From an uncultured Candidatus Saccharibacteria bacterium (lineage in GTDB: Bacteria; Patescibacteriota; Saccharimonadia; Saccharimonadales; Saccharimonadaceae): a stretch of 13,470 bases of DNA. A program made the position numbers and the translations under genes. The notes under the pieces were generated by a model that made no database searches, was not told the origin of the DNA, and was given only the letters and a program-made list of their open reading frames with translations. Below, one piece after another: positions 6,950-12,764 of the stretch; position 1 is the stretch's first letter, and each line of letters begins with the position of its first letter. Where the stretch lies: the NCBI GenBank assembly GCA_947095985.1, contig CAMUPZ010000016.1, positions 1-13,470 on the forward strand. The letters run 5' to 3'.

Positions 6950-8584
6950 TTATCGTAGGATAAACATTCCTGCTATACCAATCAGTAGGGCGGTTACGAC
7001 TCCCAGCAGAATATTAAATCCTGTGCTTGCTAATGAGTTATTGGAGCTTTGAGTTTTTCCTGGTTTCTGAGTATTACTTGGCGTACTAGGATTAGGCTGT
7101 GGCTGTGGCTGTGGCGTTGGCGCTGCTTGCAAGGTGGCGGTTACATTAAGTTTGCCACTAAAGACGGCTGAAGCTGTCCCAATAGTTACGTTCCTCGACC
7201 AATTAGCGACAATAAGATGAGGATTGCCATCGCGGATTGGTGAGAGTAGTTTAATATTTCCAGGGTTTGCTGTATCGTTAGCTATTTCTGTTGAATTATT
7301 TATATCGACAGCATTTCCTGCAGGATCCCTTAGGGGTGAAGCGAATGAGTCGGTATTGGTGCTTGAAGCGATTAATTGATCATTAAGATTTAGTGAAGTC
7401 AAGGATGCTAGCCCGGCAAGTGGCCGTAGGTCGCTAATTGCATTATTCTGAAGGGACAGGGCTGTGAGGTTTTTAGCTGCCTCTAGACCGGTCAGATTGC
7501 TGATTCGCTGATCAAGTGGTGCATTTGGTGCTGCATCCAAGTTAAGATTTGTTAAGCTTTCTAACTCTATGTCGGTGATTACTTGATCGTTGGTGCGAGT
7601 AGTCCCAAGTTGTGCTGCTAGTTTTTGGTTAAGTAGAGTGCGCAAATTGCTGTCGGGCACATTGACGTTCTTGGGCTGTCGTGGTTTTCTCTGATATACA
7701 CGGACATAGTCGATTGACATAGTAGCTGGGAAGTCGGCTATAGAATTATGAGCATCTTTCCATGGAGCGTCAATGTAGCTACCGCCAATCGCTAGGTTAA
7801 GTCGTAGGTAAAATGGGATATTGAAGGGTCCAGGGTGATTCGTAGAGTTCGGCTGACTAAAGTCCTTAATTTCATGGTATCTATTACCGTCAATATAAAA
7901 TTCAAGCTTGCCTTCGGTCCACTTAACGCCATATGTATGCCATTGGCTGGCGTCACTAAATTTATCTGTTTCAATTACGCGCTGACTGTGGCTTTTATCC
8001 ACTGACGAAATTCCCCAGTGAGCATCAGAAGCGGCATAATTTAAGTTAGAGCCCTTTGTCTCTACGATATCGATTTCGCCACTCTTAGGCCAGCCACCGT
8101 ATTTAGCTTCCTGCGGACTCATCCAGAATGCAGGCCAAGTACTTTTATTTGTTGGCATTTTTATGCGAGCTTCAAAATAGCCATAAGTCCAAGCTTTTTT
8201 ATCTTTTGTATGGACAAATCCAGAGGTAAAGTCACCGTTCCTTCCTTGGTTACATGTCAGACCTGGCTTATAAAGGCCGACCAGGTTTAAGCTGCCACCA
8301 CTAACATTAACGTTCTCGGGTGAATCTTTATAACAGTTTTGAACTTCACTGGCGTTCCAGCCGCCGACGTAATAATCCCATTTTTCTCTATTTAAAGATG
8401 TGTCATTAAATTCGTCCCACCAAACCTTTTCGTAATTGCTGTCATTTGGCGGATAAGAACTATCATTACCTCTGGCATTTTGTACTGGTAATGCAAATAA
8501 TGTTCCGCCGAAAACTAGACATGCGGTCATTATTCCAGCCAATGTCTTTACTTTTTTGTTTGAAAAACGTTTTTTTATTAACAT
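6950..8584 (-). CDS. Secreted, sortase-anchored GH16 glucanase with internalin-like LRR region
   Basis: A 544-residue surface enzyme. Order of parts: signal peptide (basic start, hydrophobic 14-33, likely cleavage near 38); GH16 catalytic domain (about 50-300) with GEIDIVE at 169-175, in which E170 is the expected nucleophile, D172 the assisting residue and E175 the acid/base; leucine-rich repeat-like segment (about 305-402); an internalin-type LRR-adjacent Ig-like strand region ending in VTIGTASAVFSGKLNV (466-481); a Pro/Gln linker (490-500); sorting signal LASTG (518-522); hydrophobic helix (525-543) and a terminal Arg. The nearest function is endo-beta-1,3(-1,4)-glucanase, but GH16 also includes agarases and other specificities. 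Start supported by GGGGGAG upstream of the ATG. It is divergent from another sorted surface protein and close to a sortase, so anchoring by that sortase is likely. The LAxTG motif differs from canonical LPxTG. Confidence 0.92.
   Translation of the reverse strand: MLIKKRFSNKKVKTLAGIMTACLVFGGTLFALPVQNARGNDSSYPPNDSNYEKVWWDEFNDTSLNREKWDYYVGGWNASEVQNCYKDSPENVNVSGGSLNLVGLYKPGLTCNQGRNGDFTSGFVHTKDKKAWTYGYFEARIKMPTNKSTWPAFWMSPQEAKYGGWPKSGEIDIVETKGSNLNYAASDAHWGISSVDKSHSQRVIETDKFSDASQWHTYGVKWTEGKLEFYIDGNRYHEIKDFSQPNSTNHPGPFNIPFYLRLNLAIGGSYIDAPWKDAHNSIADFPATMSIDYVRVYQRKPRQPKNVNVPDSNLRTLLNQKLAAQLGTTRTNDQVITDIELESLTNLNLDAAPNAPLDQRISNLTGLEAAKNLTALSLQNNAISDLRPLAGLASLTSLNLNDQLIASSTNTDSFASPLRDPAGNAVDINNSTEIANDTANPGNIKLLSPIRDGNPHLIVANWSRNVTIGTASAVFSGKLNVTATLQAAPTPQPQPQPNPSTPSNTQKPGKTQSSNNSLASTGFNILLGVVTALLIGIAGMFILR
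7095..7112 (-). repeat. (GGCTGT)x3 hexamer repeat encoding Pro-Gln linker
   Basis: Three perfect tandem hexamers in the GH16 gene encode the QP repeats of the linker before the sorting signal. Length variation here would change linker length without changing the frame. Confidence 0.8.
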
Positions 8585-8613
8585 TTTCTCCCCCTATGTA
8601 TGTATTCACGGAT

Positions 8614-8642
8614 ATTATAACTATAAGCTTAATGAAAGTAAA
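8614..8642 (-). promoter_or_regulatory. Promoter of the GH16 gene
   Basis: On the minus strand, TTTACT (8637-8642), a 17-bp spacer and TATAAT (8614-8619). The expected start is near 8607, giving a leader of about 23 nt with a strong GGGGGAG ribosome binding site before the ATG at 8584. Confidence 0.75.
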
Positions 8643-8658
8643 TAGCTTAATTATAGTT
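8619..8658. repeat. Inverted repeat AACTATAA-N24-TTATAGTT around the GH16 promoter
   Basis: The 8-bp arms (8619-8626, 8651-8658) are exact inverted copies. A direct repeat AGCTTAAT (8626-8633 and 8644-8651) lies within. The arms bracket the -35 box and spacer, a position typical of a repressor operator. The region is AT-rich, so chance is not excluded. Confidence 0.4.
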
Positions 8659-8728
8659 GTAGTTATGTATTTAACAATATAAATTAAGACCGAAGGGGGC
8701 ACGCTAAAAAACGATAATGTAATTATTG

Positions 8729-8743
8729 TTGTATTTTATACAA
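8729..8743. repeat. Palindrome TTGTAT-TTT-ATACAA in the divergent intergenic region
   Basis: A perfect 6-bp inverted repeat with a 3-bp centre in the 245-bp gap (8585-8829) between the divergent GH16 and beta-helix genes. A possible operator. The rest of the gap is AT-rich with no open reading frame that I would support. Confidence 0.35.
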
Positions 8744-8749
8744 TTATGC

Positions 8750-8779
8750 TTGTAAAAACTTGCATAAACGTGTTAATGT
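8750..8779 (+). promoter_or_regulatory. Possible promoter of the beta-helix surface protein gene
   Basis: TTGTAA (8750-8755), an 18-bp spacer and TAATGT (8774-8779). The match is moderate. The octamer AAACGTGT occurs at 8766-8773 (in the spacer) and again at 8805-8812, 39 bp apart, and could be a regulator site in the leader. Confidence 0.35.
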
Positions 8780-8829
8780 TGAGTCACAAATTAAATTAAA
8801 ACACAAACGTGTACGGGAGGGAAACAAAA

Positions 8830-10416
8830 ATGGGTGTTCCTTATACTAAATTAGCCAGTGTTGTGTCTGTGGCGGCCATCGTTGGAGCGGTGGTGTTTCA
8901 TTCGCCGGTAAGTGCTGCACCAGCTACATTTACCTGGACTGGCTCAGCTGGTGACCATAAAATGTCAACCGCTGGTAACTGGAAAGAAGGTCAAGTACCA
9001 ACAGAAGGTTCTAAGTTGGTATTTACTTGCGTTGAGGGCTCTACTGCCAATGGGTGGCGCATAGAAATTCAGAACGATTTAACAGTAGCTCTGTCGGGCT
9101 TAGAGGTTAAAAAGCTGGATAGTCTTCCTGACGGTAAGTCGTGTGCTAGATATAATATTGATACGATGAGGTTTACGTCAGATGCTGAATTTACTGGAGA
9201 TCATACCAGTATCAATAGTAAAGATAATCATAAAGCCCCTAACGTTTATGTTACTGGCGCTGTCACTGGCCTGTCAAGTCTGAAATCGAATGGATTTGAT
9301 GGAGGATTTGACAGCAAACCGACAATAAGCCGTTTTGAGGTTACTAATGCTGGATGTAGTAATATAAGTTATTATATAAAAGCCGCAGAAAAAATTGTCG
9401 GAGAAAATGCTAGTGTGCCGCTAGATGGCGCTAATAGCATCTTGGTTAAAAATAAAGGCCAGTTAGGGATTAGTTATTATGACAATGAGACAAGTGCTAG
9501 TAAAATTACTTTTGAAAATGGCTCGATGATTTCTCATGGAATACATTGTCAAGGCGGCGGTGGTGCCGCTTCGAACGTAACGACTGTTCTGTCTGGTGAC
9601 ATTGTACTTAACGGTGATGTTGAATATTGGCTGGCACCAAATGTCACATTGAAGATCACAGGTAAACTTAGCGGCCCTGGTAAGCTGGTTGCTCATAAAG
9701 ATAATGAAGGTACAGTACTAGTTGAGTCTTCGAATAACACCAGCGGCACGCCGAATGGTCAGATTGGTAATGCTCATGAAGCTAAAACAATACAATTAGA
9801 CGGCGACAAGCCTGATGAGTTTGTGACTGTTAAAAAAGGTGAAACAGTTTTACTAAATGGTAGTCGTTCTGAGGTATCTGTTAATGAAGGCGGTGTGTTC
9901 GGTGGTGACGCTACGGTAAAGAGTCTTTATGTATCAGGTGTTGTTGCTCCGGGCAACTCACCAGGTAAAATTACCGTATTGGAAACCTTCTCTCTACAGA
10001 ATACTGGTGTTTATAAGGCGGAAATCTTAAACAAGGATCACTATGATCAGATTGTTGCGCACGATGTTTATCTATATGGTAGTCTAGACTTAACATACTT
10101 GGCTGGTGGTGTCATTAAGAAGGGTGATACCTTTACGATCGTTAATAATAACGGTACTAACCCTGTCCAGGGAACGTTTAAGGACTTACCAGAAGGTGCA
10201 GAAGTAACTGTAAGTGGTGCAACCTTCAAGATTAGTTATGTTGGCGGTGACGGTAATGATGTTGTACTGACGGCACAGAATGACTCAAAAGGTCCAAAAG
10301 TTCCAAACACGGGTGGTGAAAAGTTATCTGTTAATTTGATTGGGGCTATAGCTGGAGTAGCTTCAGCAGCCGCTCTGCTGTTCGTAACAAAGCGCAAGAG
10401 TCTTAGTAAGAAGTAA
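8830..10416 (+). CDS. Secreted, sortase-anchored beta-helix surface protein (adhesin-like)
   Basis: A 528-residue secreted protein. A signal peptide (hydrophobic about 10-25, cleavage probably after VSA, residue 29) leads to a TWTG...GNW opening (about 35-51), typical of autotransporter passenger beta-helix domains. A repetitive Gly/Ser/Thr/Val-rich body follows, with the family markers APGNSPG (373-379) and GGDGNDVVLT (472-481). The C-terminus carries VPNTG (491-495), a hydrophobic helix and the tail KRKSLSKK, a cell-wall sorting signal with a Val/Pro start rather than LPxTG. Four cysteines in the first half of the mature protein could form disulfides. Passenger-type modules are usual in Gram-negative autotransporters; here the module is attached in Gram-positive manner, and no outer-membrane barrel is present. 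The start at 8830 has GGGAGG upstream. Role in adhesion is inferred from fold and anchoring; the ligand is unknown. Confidence 0.85.
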   Translation: MGVPYTKLASVVSVAAIVGAVVFHSPVSAAPATFTWTGSAGDHKMSTAGNWKEGQVPTEGSKLVFTCVEGSTANGWRIEIQNDLTVALSGLEVKKLDSLPDGKSCARYNIDTMRFTSDAEFTGDHTSINSKDNHKAPNVYVTGAVTGLSSLKSNGFDGGFDSKPTISRFEVTNAGCSNISYYIKAAEKIVGENASVPLDGANSILVKNKGQLGISYYDNETSASKITFENGSMISHGIHCQGGGGAASNVTTVLSGDIVLNGDVEYWLAPNVTLKITGKLSGPGKLVAHKDNEGTVLVESSNNTSGTPNGQIGNAHEAKTIQLDGDKPDEFVTVKKGETVLLNGSRSEVSVNEGGVFGGDATVKSLYVSGVVAPGNSPGKITVLETFSLQNTGVYKAEILNKDHYDQIVAHDVYLYGSLDLTYLAGGVIKKGDTFTIVNNNGTNPVQGTFKDLPEGAEVTVSGATFKISYVGGDGNDVVLTAQNDSKGPKVPNTGGEKLSVNLIGAIAGVASAAALLFVTKRKSLSKK

Positions 10417-10445
10417 AGAGCCGAAGTAAAGGCTTAAAAAATCTA

Positions 10446-10483
10446 CAGGCACGCCATAAGCGGTTTGACGCAGAGCGTGCCTG
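10446..10483. repeat. Inverted repeat CAGGCACGC-N20-GCGTGCCTG over the sortase promoter
   Basis: Perfect 9-bp GC-rich arms (10446-10454, 10475-10483) enclosing the -35 box of the sortase promoter in the loop. On the plus strand no U-tract follows. On the minus strand the stem is followed by TAGATTTTTT, like an intrinsic terminator for antisense transcription. Either an operator or a minus-strand terminator is possible. Confidence 0.6.
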
Positions 10484-10494
10484 CTGGCTACAAT
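10465..10494 (+). promoter_or_regulatory. Promoter of the sortase gene, near-leaderless
   Basis: TTGACG (10465-10470), an 18-bp spacer and TACAAT (10489-10494). The expected start at about 10501 leaves only 2-3 nt before the ATG at 10504. A GAGG (10495-10498) upstream of the ATG would then not be in the mRNA. Confidence 0.6.
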
Positions 10495-10503
10495 GAGGTA
10501 GAT

Positions 10504-11517
10504 ATGGTACGGGGAGAACGAAATATACGCAATTTACAGACACCGCCAAAGGCTAGGGGTCGAGTGGTCGTACCGCGACGCAGGCTGATGAGTGATATTG
10601 TTGTAAATGTGACTGATAGTGTGAATATGAAGCATACTGCGGATATTGCTAATCATTCTGTGTCGACTAAGACAAAACAGCCTCGGCAGTTTATAAAATC
10701 AAAGAAACCTACGCTAATTAATAAAAAACTGACTCGAGCAGCCCGCTTGCTAGATATCTATGGAGAGTCTGTGTTTGTCGGTGATTTTCGGGGTAGCAAG
10801 CAGAGATATATTAAGCAATCTTTGCGAAATATTTTAGGTGGTAATTTCCGTAAAAAGCTTCCTGGCGTAATTGCAGTTATTCTCTTGACAATCTCGATAT
10901 ATTCGTTTGTTGACTCTTGGCTATTGAATAGTCGGATAAAGAACGCCGTTAATGGTGCGCCAGTAACAGCACGCAGTGATGATTCTAATGATCGTAGAAG
11001 TAGTGAAGGTAAAGATGAAACTAAAATCTCAGATGATGTGATTGCTAAGTATAAAGTAGCTGCGGATTTGCCGCGAGTCATCACCATTGAGAAGTTGGGG
11101 GTTAAGGCTAGGGTTTTGCAAATGAGCGTCAATTCGGACGGTTCAATGCAGTCGCCTATCAATATTTTTGATGCGGGGTGGTATACTGGTAGCGTTAAGC
11201 CTGGGCAATTGGGGGCATCTATTATTGTCGGACATGCGTCGGGTACAACTTCAGGTGGAGTTTTTAATAAGCTAGAGTCTTTGAATGCTGGTGATACGAT
11301 TAGTGTCGAGCGTGGTGACGGTCAAATACTGCGTTATCAGATAGTTAAAAAACAGACAGCTAAATTGTCCGAAGTAGATATGAATAATTTTATGCGTCCA
11401 GCTGATGGCGTGACTGAGGGGCTGAATCTGATGACTTGCGCTGGAGAGTGGGTAAAAAATTCACAAACTCGTGATCGTCGAGTGATGGTATTTACCAAGC
11501 GAATTCGAACAGATTAA
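10504..11517 (+). CDS. Sortase (class E/F-like transpeptidase)
   Basis: A 337-residue membrane-bound cysteine transpeptidase that cuts sorting signals and attaches surface proteins to the envelope. An unusually long, basic cytoplasmic N-terminal region (about 1-118) precedes one membrane helix (about 119-141) and a polar linker. The catalytic domain (about 190-337) shows IVGHASG with His244, LMTCAG with Cys312, and an Arg in DRRVMVF (325 or 326), completing the His-Cys-Arg triad. VGH plus GVFNKL and the TC-x-G block resemble class F or E sortases more than class A or B; the class is not certain. The TTG at 10465 would give 13 extra residues but is the -35 box of the promoter, so the ATG at 10504 is preferred. 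It lies after the beta-helix protein and near the GH16 protein, its likely substrates. Confidence 0.9.
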   Translation: MVRGERNIRNLQTPPKARGRVVVPRRRLMSDIVVNVTDSVNMKHTADIANHSVSTKTKQPRQFIKSKKPTLINKKLTRAARLLDIYGESVFVGDFRGSKQRYIKQSLRNILGGNFRKKLPGVIAVILLTISIYSFVDSWLLNSRIKNAVNGAPVTARSDDSNDRRSSEGKDETKISDDVIAKYKVAADLPRVITIEKLGVKARVLQMSVNSDGSMQSPINIFDAGWYTGSVKPGQLGASIIVGHASGTTSGGVFNKLESLNAGDTISVERGDGQILRYQIVKKQTAKLSEVDMNNFMRPADGVTEGLNLMTCAGEWVKNSQTRDRRVMVFTKRIRTD

Positions 11518-11562
11518 CTAATCGACATAAGTGTAGATAATACAGCTCTAAGCTCTTTCTAA

Positions 11563-11571
11563 TGCTATAAT
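11563..11571 (+). promoter_or_regulatory. Extended -10 promoter of the phosphotransferase gene, leaderless
   Basis: The sequence reads TGC TATAAT CTCCCT ATG: an extended -10 element with a perfect TATAAT (11566-11571) 6 nt before the start codon. No Shine-Dalgarno sequence and no clear -35 box. The 60-nt gap after the sortase gene contains nothing else I can name. Confidence 0.75.
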
Positions 11572-11577
11572 CTCCCT

Positions 11578-12588
11578 ATGGAAGCTTTGTCTAATCACAA
11601 CAAGTTACTAACCGACAGAGCACTGCAATGTGCGGCAGCGGAGCTTGGTGCCGATCTGTCGGATTTACAAGTTGCGTCAGTCAGTGGTGGATTCTCGCGT
11701 AATCGCCGTGCCTTGGTGTCGGCGGGCGATAAGACGATTTTTGTCAAAGAAGTTGATGTTGATGTATTGCCAGGCGAAGGCGAGCGGGAATTAGCTTGGC
11801 TGAAAAAAGATTATGAAGTGACAAGGTTATTGCAGAAACTTCACCCGCAATATGTTGCCGATTGGATAAAACTGGATGGCGACGGGTACGTGCTGATGAC
11901 AACCAGTTATGCGTCAGACGACGGCTGGTTGTGGCGGCCGCCAGCGGAAAAATCTGTGGCCAAGCGGTATATTTCGGCGGTAGTGACAGCAACTCGCGAG
12001 CTGGAAAAAACGGAGTTACCGCACGAGATGGTTGAGGAATTACAATTGCAGCCGTTTACGACGGCGGAACTCGGCCTGGATGACGGCATTGATAGAATTA
12101 TTGCCGAGGCTGATATTCGCCGTCAGCTGATTGATAATTATCGAACATTATTACCGGAGCAATTAGAAGTCAACCAGCGGAGTTGCCAGAAAATGATGGA
12201 ATTATTGAGTAGGAGCGATGAATTAGCCGATATTTCGGTACGTGCCAAGCAATTTGCCAAGCAGCCAGAGAATTGTTTTAATCATTGTGATGTTCGCAGT
12301 GATAATTTGGCGTTTCATTCGCAAACTGGTGAGTTGAAATTGGTTGATTGGAACTGGGCTTCCTATGCACCGCGGGGGTCTGGTGCGACGGAGTTTCTGA
12401 TCGATATGGTGCGACATGGTCATGACGTAACGCCGTGGTTGGATGAACTCAATGTGGAGATGTTAGCGGCATTTGTTGGCTTTTATCTTATCCGCAGCCT
12501 CAAACCGCCGCTTAAGTCAGGCGATAATCTTCGCCAAATGCAGGCGCTGTCAGCGGCCACCGCTTATGATTTACTGAAAACTATATAG
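11578..12588 (+). CDS. Phosphotransferase of the aminoglycoside/choline kinase-like family
   Basis: A 336-residue protein with the kinase-like fold of the APH family (PF01636 type). It shows a candidate ATP-contacting Lys57 (FVKEV), the catalytic loop HCDVRSDN (236-243) with Asp238 and Asn243, and the metal-binding DW at 257-258 in KLVDWNWA, which replaces DFG. Members phosphorylate small molecules such as choline, homoserine, sugars or antibiotics. Nothing here points to a resistance gene: it is a single chromosomal gene with a housekeeping-type promoter and no mobile element. The substrate is unknown; choline- or sugar-type substrates for surface decoration are a guess from context. The start at 11578 is set by the leaderless promoter arrangement. 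Confidence 0.82.
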   Translation: MEALSNHNKLLTDRALQCAAAELGADLSDLQVASVSGGFSRNRRALVSAGDKTIFVKEVDVDVLPGEGERELAWLKKDYEVTRLLQKLHPQYVADWIKLDGDGYVLMTTSYASDDGWLWRPPAEKSVAKRYISAVVTATRELEKTELPHEMVEELQLQPFTTAELGLDDGIDRIIAEADIRRQLIDNYRTLLPEQLEVNQRSCQKMMELLSRSDELADISVRAKQFAKQPENCFNHCDVRSDNLAFHSQTGELKLVDWNWASYAPRGSGATEFLIDMVRHGHDVTPWLDELNVEMLAAFVGFYLIRSLKPPLKSGDNLRQMQALSAATAYDLLKTI

Positions 12589-12608
12589 ATAATCCCACAT
12601 ATGTAAAT

Positions 12609-12621
12609 AATACAATGTATT
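12609..12621. repeat. Palindrome AATACA-A-TGTATT upstream of the nrdD promoter
   Basis: 6-bp perfect arms with a 1-bp centre, ending 4 bp before the -35 box. Possible regulator site; AT-rich, so possibly chance. Confidence 0.3.
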
Positions 12622-12625
12622 TTCG

Positions 12626-12655
12626 TTGACAGACGCTATATATCGCGTGTATATT
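12626..12655 (+). promoter_or_regulatory. Promoter of nrdD
   Basis: A perfect -35 box TTGACA (12626-12631), an 18-bp spacer and TATATT (12650-12655). The transcription start is expected near 12662, giving an unusually long leader (about 100 nt) for this window. Confidence 0.8.
12633..12648. promoter_or_regulatory. NrdR box 1
   Basis: ACGCTATATATCGCGT fits the known NrdR box consensus aCaCwAtATaTwGtgt at most positions, including the central AtATaT. It fills the spacer between the -35 and -10 boxes, so NrdR binding would block polymerase. Confidence 0.75.
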
Positions 12656-12664
12656 CTATATTAA

Positions 12665-12680
12665 GCACTATATATGGTGT
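12665..12680. promoter_or_regulatory. NrdR box 2
   Basis: GCACTATATATGGTGT is a near-perfect NrdR box. Its start is 32 bp from that of box 1 (16 bp between boxes), the three-helical-turn spacing known for paired NrdR sites. It lies at the start of the transcript. Confidence 0.82.
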
Positions 12681-12713
12681 TTTAGAAAATAAATAACGTT
12701 TTTTGCAACACGC

Positions 12714-12764
12714 ACCCCTCGGGGAGGTTGGGGTCTGTTTGTTGTTGTCATAATAAGGAGGGGT
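12714..12764 (+). promoter_or_regulatory. Possible leader structure that can mask the nrdD ribosome binding site
   Basis: ACCCCTC (12714-12720) is a perfect complement of GAGGGGT (12758-12764), the ribosome binding region just before the ATG. The same segment can also pair locally: CCTC (12717-12720) with GAGG (12724-12727), or ACCCC with GGGGT (12730-12734). Two mutually exclusive folds are therefore possible. This is inferred from complementarity only. Confidence 0.4.

Noticed and set aside
10417..10440. Short hairpin AGCC-N8-GGCT after the beta-helix gene as its terminator
   Set aside because: The stem is only 4-5 bp and is followed by A-rich, not T-rich, sequence on the coding strand.
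10465..10503. Longer sortase start at the TTG at 10465
   Set aside because: This TTG is part of the -35 box TTGACG; transcription should begin near 10501, so the codons would not be in the mRNA.
11578..12588. Aminoglycoside resistance gene
   Set aside because: Only the general kinase-fold motifs are shared; no mobile context or resistance-specific feature is visible.
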